From JBCCMF01 sp038747545 (GTDB lineage: Bacteria; Bacteroidota; Rhodothermia; Rhodothermales; JBCCMF01): a stretch of DNA of 64,000 nt. A model generated the notes under the pieces. It was not told the DNA's origin and made no database searches. It saw nothing but the letters and a program-made list of their open reading frames with translations. Within the stretch, counting starts at the first letter, position 1. Each line of letters starts with the position of its first letter. Location of the stretch: the NCBI GenBank assembly GCA_038747545.1, contig JBCDJT010000001.1:1-64000 (forward strand), in the 5' to 3' direction. Shown here piece after piece: positions 8,269 to 18,600 of the stretch. The position numbers and the translations under genes were made by a program.

Positions 8269-9423
8269 ATGCGTACGTTGATACATAGGCCAGCTTGGCT
8301 TCTCTACACGGTTGTGCTCCTTGTGCCCTTGGAGGCGCATGCGCAGCTCGGCGACCCTATACGACTCTACGGCTATTTCCAGGGGCAATTTCGGTATGGA
8401 AACGAGCGTGCCACAGGCGTGATTGCTGTGGATTCGGAACAGACGAGCTTCAGCCTCCAACAGCTCAACCTACTGCTAGCTAAGGACTTCGACCCGTCGT
8501 TCAGCGCGTTTGTCAACCTCGAGTTCACGAATACCTTCTCTACACAAGATGGTTGGGGCAACCTCAAGGTTGAGGAAGCTTGGCTGCAGTATCGCTACAG
8601 CCCTGCCCTCCGGGTTCAATTAGGGCTACGAATCCCCGAGTTTAACAACCTGAATACCATCAAGAACCGGACGCCACTGTTACCCTACATAGCCCGCCCG
8701 CTTGCCTACGAGACGGCGCTGGCAGGCATCTTGCTGGACACTGAAGCTTTCGCACCTCAGCACAGCTTTCTGAGCGCCTCGGGTACGTATCCGGTAGGCG
8801 GCGTCCGGCTCGACTACTCGGCACACCTCGGCAACCAAGAGGACTTTGTCACCGCCGAGGGCTCAAACACCTTCCCAACAGGCACCGACGTCTCGCTGGC
8901 CAAGGCGTACGGTGGGCGGATTGGCATCCGGCATCGCAGTCTGAAGGCTGGCCTCTCTGGCACCTCAGACACACGAACCACCGATGTTATCCGCGTGGGC
9001 GATGTAGAGCGCGTGCGCATCGGGGCCGATCTTTCGTTTACGCTTAATCGCTTTTCGTTCGAGGCCGAGTGGACAGAGGTCATCAGCATTCTCTCGGATG
9101 CGCAGCAGCAACAGCTTGACCGCATACAGGCTGAGCAAACGATACCGCAAGTCAGTGTCTCGCTCGACAAGCGGTTCTACTATGTCACCCTGGGATACTA
9201 CCTGACTGACACCGTTTTTGCTTACGGAATCGTGTCGCAGCTCTTTGACGCCGAGAACATCCGCACAGACGACGGCATCCTGTTTCTCAGCGGTGGCATG
9301 ACCTACAGGCCCATTGACCCCGTGGTCTTCAAGGTGCAGTACGTGCATGGGCAACTCAAGGCCAATCCCATTCTGGACTACACCGGGTCGTATGTCTTCG
9401 CCGCCGTAAGCGTTCTCTTCTAA
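8269..9423 (+). CDS. outer-membrane porin-like protein, copy 2
   Basis: 384 residues, paralogue of the protein at 6480-7625 over its full length: same signal peptide end, same 'LGDPIRLYGYFQG' opening, same central 'NNLNTIKNRTPLLPYIARP' and same C-terminal VSVLF. Divergence is highest in presumed surface loops (residues about 155-180, 235-260 and 275-295), as expected for barrel paralogues with different ligands. It is followed 6 bp later by the second binding-protein gene. The leader just before ATG (agtttttcATGCGT) also resembles that of copy 1, so the duplication may include the upstream region. Confidence 0.75.
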   Translation: MRTLIHRPAWLLYTVVLLVPLEAHAQLGDPIRLYGYFQGQFRYGNERATGVIAVDSEQTSFSLQQLNLLLAKDFDPSFSAFVNLEFTNTFSTQDGWGNLKVEEAWLQYRYSPALRVQLGLRIPEFNNLNTIKNRTPLLPYIARPLAYETALAGILLDTEAFAPQHSFLSASGTYPVGGVRLDYSAHLGNQEDFVTAEGSNTFPTGTDVSLAKAYGGRIGIRHRSLKAGLSGTSDTRTTDVIRVGDVERVRIGADLSFTLNRFSFEAEWTEVISILSDAQQQQLDRIQAEQTIPQVSVSLDKRFYYVTLGYYLTDTVFAYGIVSQLFDAENIRTDDGILFLSGGMTYRPIDPVVFKVQYVHGQLKANPILDYTGSYVFAAVSVLF

Positions 9424-9428
9424 GCCCG

Positions 9429-9854
9429 ATGTCCATGCCTACGCTCATACTCCTTATAGCGCTGCACTGGGCACCTGTAGCCCCACCGCTAGACCGTATT
9501 GCCGTTGTCGTTCACAACGGTACACCCGCGGAGCAGATGTCGCAGGATGACATCCTGCGCATCTACCTCTTGGAGCAACCGTACTGGAGTGACGGCACGG
9601 CGGTGCAGCTCCACGATTTGCGCGGCACCCAGCCGTTCAAGACAGCGTTCTACGACGCACTTGGCCGTCAACAGCGCAACATGATGCGGCTGCATATGCG
9701 GCTCGTCCTCGCAGGCGAGGCGACGGCGCCGACGAAAGTGGCCAACACGGAGGCTATGTTGCGCAGCGTAGCCGAAACGCCTGGCGCCATTGGCTACCTC
9801 CCTGCCGATGCTGTCGATGAGAGCGTCACCGTTGTCGCGTATTTGCCCCGCTGA
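9429..9854 (+). CDS. small PstS-like periplasmic binding protein, copy 2
   Basis: 141 residues, paralogue of the protein at 7629-8060. Shared landmarks are 'RIAVVVHNGTPAEQM', 'IYLLEQPYWSDGTAVQLHD', 'YDALGRQQRNMMRLHMRLVL' and 'VAETPGAIGYL'. A short N-terminal hydrophobic segment should export it. It lies between porin copy 2 (6 bp) and the hybrid histidine kinase (12 bp), so all three are very likely cotranscribed. The arrangement suggests that the binding protein reports ligand occupancy to the kinase's periplasmic domain; this is inference from layout. Confidence 0.75.
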   Translation: MSMPTLILLIALHWAPVAPPLDRIAVVVHNGTPAEQMSQDDILRIYLLEQPYWSDGTAVQLHDLRGTQPFKTAFYDALGRQQRNMMRLHMRLVLAGEATAPTKVANTEAMLRSVAETPGAIGYLPADAVDESVTVVAYLPR

Positions 9855-9866
9855 CATCCCCCAACT

Positions 9867-12131
9867 ATGCCCACCACCTCGCGCTCACTCCGCCACCGCA
9901 TCCAGTTTACCGCCACGACGCTCATCGCCGTGCTGGCGTTCTTCATGTGCGTGTTCTTTCCCATGCGCCAGCAGCAGGAGATTGAAGCGGGGTTTGCTGA
10001 GACCACCGAAGCCCTCGCCGAGACGGTAGCTATGGGCGTGCAAATCGCCTTCGAGGTCGACAAACTCGAAGGCGTAGAGCGCGCCATCACTTACGCACGC
10101 GCAGACACCTCGCTAGCATTCGTCGCCGTGCTGGACACCGACAATCTATCGTGGGGGGACTTCCCGCCTGGCTTCGACTTCGCAACCGCCGCCGTCGACA
10201 GCAGCGCGATCTACGTGGCTGAAGCGTCCGTAGAGACGGCAGACTTCTCGGGGCGCGTGGTGCTAGGCCGCTCTAAGGCAGAGATCAAGGCGCACATTTT
10301 GGAGATCCGCCTAGAGGCGTTACTGTTGAGCATCTTTGCGCTGGTCATTGGCGCCTACGGTGCCTTCATGCTGGCGCGCAGCGTGTCGCAACCCGTGGAG
10401 ATCCTCCGTGAAGCCGCAGAGCGTGTCAGCGACGGCGACTTGGACCAGCAGGTAGACATTGATGGAGCCATTGAGTTGGAGTCGCTGGGCAACTCCTTCA
10501 ACGGCATGGTCGACGCCATCAAGCACTACGTGGAGGAAGCCGAGGCCGCCGCCAAAGCCAAGAGTGAGTTTCTGGCCACCATGAGCCACGAAATCCGCAC
10601 GCCCATGAACGGCGTCCTGGGCATGACGACCTTGCTGCAAGACACCGAGCTAACCGCTGAGCAGCGCGAGTTCCTCAACATTATCCATACGAGCGGCGAG
10701 AACCTGCTCCGCATCATCAACGACATCCTCGACTTCTCGAAGATCGAGGCGGGCCAGATGCGCTTGGAAGCCGAGCCGTTCGATGTCTTGACGTGCGTGG
10801 AAGAAACCTTAGACGTGTTTGCGCTGCTGGCCAGCGATAAGGGCATCGAGTTGGTCTACTCCGTGGCGCCATCCGTCCCCGCGCGGGTCGTAGGCGACGT
10901 GACGCGGGTGCGGCAGGTGCTGGTCAACCTGCTGGGCAACGCCCTGAAGTTTACCGAGGCTGGCGAGATCGAGATCGCCGTGACCGCCCAGCCTATCCCT
11001 GACGCTGCACCTGAGACCGTGATGATCCAGTGCAGCGTCCGCGACACCGGCATCGGCATCTCAAGCGATAAGTTGGCCGTGCTCTTTGACGCGTTCACGC
11101 AAGCCGATGCGTCTACGACGCGCAAGTACGGCGGCACCGGGCTGGGCCTCGCCATCTGCAAGTGGCTGACCGAACTGATGGGCGGCAGCATCAGCGTCAC
11201 CAGCACGGTCGACGTAGGGTCTACGTTCACGTTCTCCTTCCGCGTCGATGCCGTCCCGACGCCCACAAGCCCCCCTGCCGATACGGCACTCGATGGACTG
11301 CATGCCGTGGTGATCGATGACAACGCCACGCACCTCCGGCTGATGACGATGCTGTTGGAGCGATGGAAGATGAAAGCGTCATGCTTCGCGGATCCCCACG
11401 AGGCGCTCGTGGCGCTCGCGAACGCCTCGCCCGACGTCATCCTCCTCGACATGCACATGCCTGGGCTGGACGGTGTGGCAACCGCCAAGGCCATCCGGGC
11501 ACAGCGGGACGACGCACCGCCCCTCATCCTCTTGAGCAGCCTTGGCCACAGCCCAGCCGACGATACGCCCTTTGATGCCGTACTCACGAAGCCCGTTAAG
11601 CGGCACCTGCTTCATCGTGCGCTGCAACTGCACGCCCAGCCTTCCACAGCAGTGGATGCCAACGTTGCCACACCGCGCACCTACACGGCGCGCGGAGCGA
11701 GCCCTGAGGAGGCGACTGCGTTTGTCCCCCTCCGCATTCTTGTAGCCGAGGACAACGTCGTCAACCAGAAAGTGGCCCTTCGGCTGCTGGAGCGGATCGG
11801 GTACGAGGCCGACGTTGCCGAGACAGGAGTTGAGGTCTTGGAGGCTGTGGCCGCCCAACCCTACGACGTCATTCTCATGGATGTGCAGATGCCCGACATG
11901 GACGGCATCGAGGCAACCAAGCGGCTCCGCAAGCAATTCCCAGATCAAGCACCGTATATCATCGCGCTCACAGCCAACGCCACGAGCGACGACGAGGCCA
12001 TCGTTCTGGAGGCCGGTATGGATGCCTACCTCAGCAAGCCTGTCCGCCTGTCCAAGTTGCGGGAGGCGCTACAGCACGCAGGGAGACAGCCTGACCCCAC
12101 TGTGGCTGACGACGCGCTGACCACGCTCTAG
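9867..12131 (+). CDS. hybrid sensor histidine kinase with two receiver domains
   Basis: 754 residues. Two membrane helices (about 13-31 and 151-170) flank a periplasmic sensor of roughly 120 residues that looks like the CHASE8 type. Then HAMP (about 171-225), HisKA with phospho-accepting His241 in 'SHEIRTPMNG', and HATPase with N box, 'DTGIGI' and 'GGTGLGLAI' (about 340-460). Two receivers follow: the first (about 478-590) has Asp528 in 'LLDMHMPG', the second (about 623-735) has Asp672 in 'LMDVQMPD'; both keep the acidic pair and the C-terminal Lys. No Hpt or DNA-binding domain is present, so an output protein must be encoded elsewhere. It directly follows the porin and binding-protein genes. 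Confidence 0.92.
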   Translation: MPTTSRSLRHRIQFTATTLIAVLAFFMCVFFPMRQQQEIEAGFAETTEALAETVAMGVQIAFEVDKLEGVERAITYARADTSLAFVAVLDTDNLSWGDFPPGFDFATAAVDSSAIYVAEASVETADFSGRVVLGRSKAEIKAHILEIRLEALLLSIFALVIGAYGAFMLARSVSQPVEILREAAERVSDGDLDQQVDIDGAIELESLGNSFNGMVDAIKHYVEEAEAAAKAKSEFLATMSHEIRTPMNGVLGMTTLLQDTELTAEQREFLNIIHTSGENLLRIINDILDFSKIEAGQMRLEAEPFDVLTCVEETLDVFALLASDKGIELVYSVAPSVPARVVGDVTRVRQVLVNLLGNALKFTEAGEIEIAVTAQPIPDAAPETVMIQCSVRDTGIGISSDKLAVLFDAFTQADASTTRKYGGTGLGLAICKWLTELMGGSISVTSTVDVGSTFTFSFRVDAVPTPTSPPADTALDGLHAVVIDDNATHLRLMTMLLERWKMKASCFADPHEALVALANASPDVILLDMHMPGLDGVATAKAIRAQRDDAPPLILLSSLGHSPADDTPFDAVLTKPVKRHLLHRALQLHAQPSTAVDANVATPRTYTARGASPEEATAFVPLRILVAEDNVVNQKVALRLLERIGYEADVAETGVEVLEAVAAQPYDVILMDVQMPDMDGIEATKRLRKQFPDQAPYIIALTANATSDDEAIVLEAGMDAYLSKPVRLSKLREALQHAGRQPDPTVADDALTTL

Positions 12132-12269
12132 CCTCTGGCCTGCCAGCGTTCCCCAAGCAGCGTAGCGCGCCCTGGCCCAGGAGCGACCAGGGACCACAGC
12201 ACGAAGCGTTGAGGTTCATCAGCGAAAGTGCGAAGTTGCACTCGTCTTCTGTTGCGAACTGGTCCGACT

Positions 12270-13847
12270 ATGCGCTACCCCTTCCTGGCTGCCCTCCTCG
12301 TCCTGGCAGGATGTACTCCCCAGCCTGAACCCACGACACGCCCAAACATCCTCTTCGCCATCGCCGACGACGCCAGTTGGCTGCACTTCGGCGCGTACGG
12401 TGTGGTGGATTGGGTGGACACGCCGCACTTTGACCGCGTCGCACGCGAGGGGCTGCTGTTCACGCGTGCGTACACGCCCAACGCGAAATGTGCGCCGTCG
12501 CGCGCGGTCATCCTGACGGGACGCAACCCGTGGCAGTTGGATGAGGCCATCAACCACGTCCCCGTTTTCCCTGCGCAGTACACGACGTATCCCGAGGCAT
12601 TGTCAGAGCACGGCTATGCCGTGGGCTTCACCGCCAAGGGGTGGGCACCGGGCGTGGCCGAACGCGACGGTGTGCCGCGGCAGATGACGGGCCAGCGCTT
12701 CAACATGCACCGTACGGAGCCGCCCACGCCTGCGATGTCGAACATCGACTATGCCGCTAACTTCGCCACCTTCCTCGACTCGGCCGCTGTGCGCGGTGAG
12801 CCGTTTGCCTTCTGGTACGGTGGCCTGGAGCCACACCGGCGCTACACGTTTGGCTCGGGCGAGGTCGTCGGCGGCAAAAGCAAGGCGGACATCGGCGCAG
12901 TGCCGGGCTTCTGGCCAGACCACGACAGCGTGCGCACCGACATGCTCGACTATGCCCTCGAGATCGAATACTTCGACACCCACCTCGGGCGGATGGTGGC
13001 TGAACTAGAGCGCCGGGACCTGCTCGACAACACCGTTATCGTCGTCACCGCGGACAACGGGATGCCGTTCCCCCGGGTGAAGGGCCAGGTGTACGAGATG
13101 GATCACCACCTCCCGCTGGCCGTCATGTGGCCTGACGGCATCGCATCGCCAGGGCGCACCATCGACGACGTCATCAGCTTCGCCGACTTTGCGCCGACGT
13201 TCCTTGAACTGACGGGGCTGGACGAGGCGACGAGCGGCATGGCGCCCATCACAGGCCGCAGCTTCGCCGATGTCTTTCGCACAGCTGCATCGGGGCAGAT
13301 CGACGCGGCACGCGACTTCATCGTGCTCGGCAAAGAGCGCCACGACGTGGGCCGGCCCAATGACCAGGGCTACCCTGTGCGCGGCATCGTGGAGGGCGAC
13401 TACCTCTACGTCCGCAACTACGCGCCCGACCGTTGGCCCGCGGGCAATCCCGAGACGGGCTACCTCAACACCGACGGCGGAGCTACCAAAACGGTCCTGC
13501 TCGACTATGCGGAGGCTGACAGCGCAGGGTATGCGCGCTGGGCGCTCAATTTCGGCAAGCGTCCCGCTGAGGAGCTGTACAACGTCGTAGAAGACCCCGA
13601 GAACCTGAACAACCTCGCCAGCGACCCCGCGCATGCCGAACGCACAGCCCGGCTTCGCCAGCGGATGGAAGTGGTGCTGGTGGCGCAGGGAGACCTCCGC
13701 ATAGAAGGAGGCGGCGACGTCTACGAGCAGTACACCTACGCCGACGATGCCACGCGCAATTTCTACAACCGCTTCATGGCCGGCGACAGCCTTCGGGCAG
13801 GATGGGTGAACGCCACCGACTTCCGGGCCGCGCCACAAGAGCCGTAA
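12270..13847 (+). CDS. lipoprotein sulfatase, heparan N-sulfatase-like
   Basis: 525 residues from the ATG at 12270, chosen because it gives a lipoprotein signal with lipobox LAGC (Cys15). Sulfatase fold with metal-binding Asp33-Asp34 ('IADDAS') and the C-x-P-S-R motif at Cys74 ('NAKCAPSRAVILTGRN'), the Cys that must become formylglycine. 'TADNGMPFPRVKG' gives the second metal site. The local pattern 'CAPSRAxILTGRNPWQL' is closest to N-sulfoglucosamine sulfohydrolase-type (S1_8) enzymes, but the actual substrate is not provable here. Convergent with a second sulfatase, 10 bp between stops. Confidence 0.88.
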   Translation: MRYPFLAALLVLAGCTPQPEPTTRPNILFAIADDASWLHFGAYGVVDWVDTPHFDRVAREGLLFTRAYTPNAKCAPSRAVILTGRNPWQLDEAINHVPVFPAQYTTYPEALSEHGYAVGFTAKGWAPGVAERDGVPRQMTGQRFNMHRTEPPTPAMSNIDYAANFATFLDSAAVRGEPFAFWYGGLEPHRRYTFGSGEVVGGKSKADIGAVPGFWPDHDSVRTDMLDYALEIEYFDTHLGRMVAELERRDLLDNTVIVVTADNGMPFPRVKGQVYEMDHHLPLAVMWPDGIASPGRTIDDVISFADFAPTFLELTGLDEATSGMAPITGRSFADVFRTAASGQIDAARDFIVLGKERHDVGRPNDQGYPVRGIVEGDYLYVRNYAPDRWPAGNPETGYLNTDGGATKTVLLDYAEADSAGYARWALNFGKRPAEELYNVVEDPENLNNLASDPAHAERTARLRQRMEVVLVAQGDLRIEGGGDVYEQYTYADDATRNFYNRFMAGDSLRAGWVNATDFRAAPQEP

Positions 13848-13857
13848 CGCAGATGCT

Positions 13858-15297
13858 CTACTGGGCAGCGTTAGGGTTCGGTGATGGGAAAGCGGCCCCG
13901 ACCGACTGCTGCCATGCGTCGAGTGCATCGGCCATCGCCTGCACGCGTTCAGGTTCTGCTTCAGCTACGTTCACCGTCTCGCCGATGTCGTCGGCGAGAT
14001 TGAACAGTTCAGTCCGGTTATCTTCGAAGAAACGGATCAGCTTCCAATCGCCATTGCGCATCGCGGCGCCCGGCGTGCCGCCCTGGTTGCCGTAGTGCGG
14101 GTAGTGCCAGAATAGCGCCTCGCGCTCAAGCGGTTCACCATCAAACAGCGGCAGCAGGCTCACCCCGTCGGCGTGTTGTTCGGGTTGGAGTTCGAGGCCA
14201 GTGGCCGCCAGAAACGTAGGGTAGAGGTCGGGGCTGGTAATGGGCGTGGCCGAGGTCTGTCCAGCCTGGATGCGTGCGGGCCAGCGGGCGATGAACGGCT
14301 CGCGGATGCCCCCTTCGTAGAGCCAGCCCTTACCGCCCCGCAGCGGCAGGTTCGACGTGGGGTGCCCCTCCGATGTGCTCAGCCCCCCGTTGTCGCTGGT
14401 GAAGACCACGAGCGTGTTCTCGGCGAGACCCAGGCTGTCGAGCGCGGCCATCACGGTGCCGACGGCCTCATCCATCGCTTCCACCATGCCTGCGTATACG
14501 GCGTGGTTCTGCACGAGGCGGACGCGCCGTTCGCCCTCCTGCCCCCAGGCGTCCTCGGGCGCAGGCTTGGCCTCATACTTCGCTTGGAGGTCGGCGCGTG
14601 TCATCAGCGGCGTGTGGACCGAGTAAAACGACAGCATGGCGAAGAACGGCGCATCCGTGCTGGACGCGATGAAATCGGCGGTTTCTTGGCCCAGGCGGGC
14701 GGGCAGGTGCTCGCCGGGCGGACCATCCTCCAGGCGCGGGTTGCCATAGGGCGAGAAGTAGCGGTCGCCGCCGTACGGGCCGCCGCGCTCAAAGCCGCCC
14801 TTGTTGATCTGATAGCCGTGGTCTTCGGGGTAGGAGCCTTCGGTACCGAGATGCCACTTGCCTGCGAAAAACGTGCGGTAGCCGGCGCCCTGCAGCGCCT
14901 CGGCGATGGTGGTCTCCTCATGCGGCAGCGTCGCTACGTAGGGCGCTGGCAGCAGCGGCTTGTCGCGCGTCCTATGCTTATGCGCGGTTTCGGGCTGCGG
15001 CGCACCAAACCAGTCGGTGGTGCGCATGCGCGCGGGGTACTTGCCTATCTGGAGGCTGGCGCGCGTGGGGCTGCACACGGGCGCCGCGGCGTATCCATCC
15101 GTAAAGAGCAAGCCCTCGGCGGCGAGGCGATCCAGGTGCGGCGTCTCGTAGAACGTGTTGGGGTTGTAGGCCCCCACGTCCATGTACCCGAGGTCATCGG
15201 CCAGGATGAAGACGATGTTGGGCGGCGGAGGCGGCTCTGGGGGTACACATCCGGCCAGACAAAACGCAGCGGTGAGCAGCAGGGCTGATTTCCACAT
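13858..15297 (-). CDS. lipoprotein sulfatase, arylsulfatase A-like
   Basis: 479 residues with lipobox LAGC (Cys17) then a Pro-rich tether. Metal site 'ILADDLGYMDVG' and formylglycine motif C-S-P-T-R at Cys75 ('APVCSPTRASLQIGKYPAR'); second half has 'VFTSDNGG' and 'LPLRGGKGWLYEGGIREP', usual for arylsulfatase A-type family S1 enzymes. It would cut sulfate esters from a polysaccharide or glycolipid outside the cytoplasm. Start at 15297 has AGGTGA 8 nt upstream. Both this and the neighbouring sulfatase need a formylglycine-generating enzyme or anSME, which is not in the window. Confidence 0.9.
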   Translation of the reverse strand: MWKSALLLTAAFCLAGCVPPEPPPPPNIVFILADDLGYMDVGAYNPNTFYETPHLDRLAAEGLLFTDGYAAAPVCSPTRASLQIGKYPARMRTTDWFGAPQPETAHKHRTRDKPLLPAPYVATLPHEETTIAEALQGAGYRTFFAGKWHLGTEGSYPEDHGYQINKGGFERGGPYGGDRYFSPYGNPRLEDGPPGEHLPARLGQETADFIASSTDAPFFAMLSFYSVHTPLMTRADLQAKYEAKPAPEDAWGQEGERRVRLVQNHAVYAGMVEAMDEAVGTVMAALDSLGLAENTLVVFTSDNGGLSTSEGHPTSNLPLRGGKGWLYEGGIREPFIARWPARIQAGQTSATPITSPDLYPTFLAATGLELQPEQHADGVSLLPLFDGEPLEREALFWHYPHYGNQGGTPGAAMRNGDWKLIRFFEDNRTELFNLADDIGETVNVAEAEPERVQAMADALDAWQQSVGAAFPSPNPNAAQ

Positions 15298-15692
15298 GAT
15301 GGGTCACCTGATTTTTTGAGCGTGGGCGCCCTCAACTTAACCATCGCGCTTCATTCAGTTTGTGCTTTTCGGCATGCTGCGCCGCAGACGCCCACCTCAC
15401 CCACGTTCCCCATACGTGGTGCAGACCTTGCCCCCTCCCTCGCTAGCCCACTGGCACAGCGGCATGTGGCGTGGCTGGCTGCAACACCATCGCGTGGCAG
15501 ACCCCTTGGCCCCCCGCGCCCCCTAGGCGTTCTTGCTTGCCGGTCTCTCGTTGGTCCGCCCACTGGCTAAACGGTAACGTGTCACGCCTAACATTTTCAG
15601 CATCGGGCGCCAGATTAAGACCGAAAAGCGCTTTATTTTCTTTTACTACCACCGTACTATGGAGCGTCATTTCTTCATAATGGGTATCCGAA
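15298..15692. other. 395-bp divergent intergenic region
   Basis: Separates the minus-strand sulfatase from the plus-strand cytochrome lipoprotein and should hold promoters for both. A candidate promoter for the plus gene is listed separately at 15632-15660. A 10-bp direct repeat GCCCACTGGC occurs at 15446-15455 and 15558-15567 and may be chance. No RNA gene or convincing reading frame was seen. Confidence 0.5.
15632..15660 (+). promoter_or_regulatory. candidate vegetative promoter (TTTATT-N17-TACTAT)
   Basis: TTTATT at 15632-15637 and TACTAT at 15655-15660 with exactly 17 bp between, 32 bp before the GTG start of the cytochrome lipoprotein. The same two hexamers at the same spacing occur before purN (34792-34820). 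Confidence 0.45.
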
Positions 15693-18600
15693 GTGTCGGC
15701 GCGTGGGCTGATTTTGTTCTTGGGGGTGCTTCTGGCAGGCTGTGGTGTTGATAAACCCGCGCACATCGTAGAAGCTGAACTGACGTTGCCTGAGCGCGTC
15801 GACTTCAATTTGCACGTGAAGCCAATCCTTTCGGATCGGTGCTTTGCCTGCCATGGGCCGGATGCCGCCGCGCAATCGGCAGGGTTGGCGCTCCACACAC
15901 CGGAGCGCGCGTACGCTGCACTGCAGCAAGGCTCTGGGCACGCGATTGTGCCGGGCAAGCTCGGCAAGAGCGAGGCCTGGGCGCGGCTCATCAGCACTGA
16001 TCCTGACGTTGTGATGCCCCCGCCTGAGTCCAACCTCACGATGACCGATCGTGAGATCGCCCTCATCGGACGCTGGATTGAGCAGGGCGCTGAATACAAG
16101 GAGCACTGGTCGACGATTTCACCAGAATCGGCAGCGCTTCCAGCCGTGGCTGATGCCGACTGGCCGTCCAACGACATCGATTACTTCGTGCTGGCTGAGT
16201 TGGAGCAGCGCGCGTGGGCGCCGTCCGCCGAGGCGAGCAAGGAGACGCTGATCCGCCGGGTGACGTTCGACTTAACGGGCCTACCGCCCACGGTTGACGA
16301 GATCGACGCGTTCCTCGCCGACGACAGCCCCGAGGCCTACGAGCGCGTCGTGGATCGCCTGCTGGCCAGCGACGCCCACGCCGAGCGCATGGCAACCGAG
16401 TGGCTAGACGTAGCCCGCTACGCCGACACGCACGGCTACCAAGACGACGGCCTCCGCACGATGTGGCCCTGGCGCGACTGGGTCATCGACGCCTTCAAGC
16501 AGAACATGCCGTACAACGACTTCGTGACGTGGCAGCTCGCGGGCGACATGCTGCCCAACGCCACCAAGGAGCAGATTCTGGCTAGCGGGTTCAACCGCAA
16601 TCACATGCAGAGCCAAGAAGGCGGCATCGTGCTCGAAGAGTATCGGCTGCAGTACGTGGCCGACCGCACGCACACCTTCGGCAAAGCCTTCCTCGGGCTG
16701 ACGATGGAGTGCGCGCAGTGCCACGACCACAAGTACGACCCGATCTCGCAGAAGGAATACTACGAGCTCTTCGCCTTCTTCAACAATGCCTACGAACTCG
16801 GCAACATCCCCTACACCGGCGAAGCCAGCCCTGCCATGGTACTCACCGACGATGAGGTCGATGCGCAGATTGTCGCCATCAAGGAGCAGGTCGGCCAGTT
16901 GGGCGATGCGCTGGACGTCAACGCGCCCCGTTACGACGCACCGTTCGAGGCGTGGCTCGATGAGGCCTCCGCAGCGATAGATTTAGACCATGGTCTGGTA
17001 GGTGACTATCCACTGGATACCTTAGCGATTGCTAAAGACGACCTCTATCGCTTTGAAAACAACGCGGGCGACCGCGGCAGTGGCTACTACTGGGGCGACA
17101 TCGATAAGCTCGCCACCGTTCGGGCAGGCGTGGACGGCCGGGCGCTGCAGCTCAACGGCGACGGCTGGCTCGACATGGGCGAAGGCAAGACGCGCTACGC
17201 CTTTGACCGCGAGAACCCGTTCACGGTGAGCTTCTGGTTCAAGACGCTCGTGCCCGGCATCGAGGCCCCGCTGATGACTAAATCCGCCGGACTCTTCAAC
17301 GGGCGGCGCGGCTACCGGCTCGACTTACGCGAAGACGGCACGTTCGAGGCCTCGCTCAATCACGTACAACCCGCCAACGCCCTGGTCCTCACCACCACCG
17401 ACACGATCCGCACCGGGCAGTGGCAGCACGTCGCGTTCACTTACGACGGCTCTAGTGCGCCGGAAGGCCTAGTCGTGTACCTGGACGGTCAGCCGATGAA
17501 GACCGTCGTCCAAGCCGATGGCTTGACGCAGAGCATCCGCAAGGCCTTGGCAGGCGACGGTACGCTCAACAATTGGGGCGATGAAGGCAACCTGCGCCTC
17601 GGCTTTGGCGGTAACAACGAGCCTACGATCGACAGCACCCTCTTCGACGCGCTCAAGATCTACGAGCGCCGTCTCAGCCAACTCGAAGTCAGCGCCCTGC
17701 ACACGGCACCCGATACCCTCAGCACGCTCCTCGCGCTCGCCACCTACACCGAGGCCCAGCGCGCCGCGCTTCGCCAGCACTACGTCACCGTCGTGGATAC
17801 CGACTACCGGGCCGCGCTCGCTGAGGCCACCGACCTGCGTGGGGAAGAGAACACCATCCTGACCGAGCTGCCGTCGGTGATGGTGATGAAGGAGCTGCCA
17901 GAACCACGCGACACCTACATCCTCGACCGCGGCGCCTACGATGCGCCGACGGAGCGCGTAGAGCCGGGCACGCCATCCTCCTTCGGGGGCACCTTCCCTG
18001 AGGACCTGCCGCCCAACCGCCTCGGCTTGGCGGAGTGGCTGTTCCAGCCGGATCACCCCATCACGTCGCGCGTGGCCGTGAACCGCTACTGGCAGCTTAT
18101 CTTCGGGCGCGGCATCGTGGGCACCTCGGATGACTTCGGCAACCAAGGCTCGCTGCCGACGCACCCCGAGCTGCTCGATCATCTCGCTGTCGCGTTCAGC
18201 CAGGACTGGGATGTGCGCGCACTCATCAAGCGCATGGTGCTCTCTAGCACGTACCGCCAGACGTCGTACGCCGAGCCCGAGCAGCTGGAACGCGACCCCG
18301 AGAACGAGTGGCTAGCGCGGGGTCCGAGCTTCCGCCTCACCGCCGAGATGATCCGCGACAACGCCCTCGCCACTAGCGGACTCCTCGTGCCCGAGGTAGG
18401 CGGTCCCAGCGTGAAGCCGTACCAGCCCGCTGGCCTGTGGAAGGAGCAAGCGACGCGCAACGCCACCGAGTACGTACAAGACACGGGCGAGAAGCTGTAC
18501 CGCCGCAGCATGTACACCATCTGGAAGCGCAGCACGCCGCCGCCGTCGATGATGAACTTCGACGCCTCGGAGCGCAACTTCTGCGTCACACAGCGCCAGC

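Noticed and set aside
12172..12196. CCCTGG/CCAGGG inverted repeat after the hybrid kinase gene
   Set aside because: Only six pairs and no T run; not enough to call a terminator.
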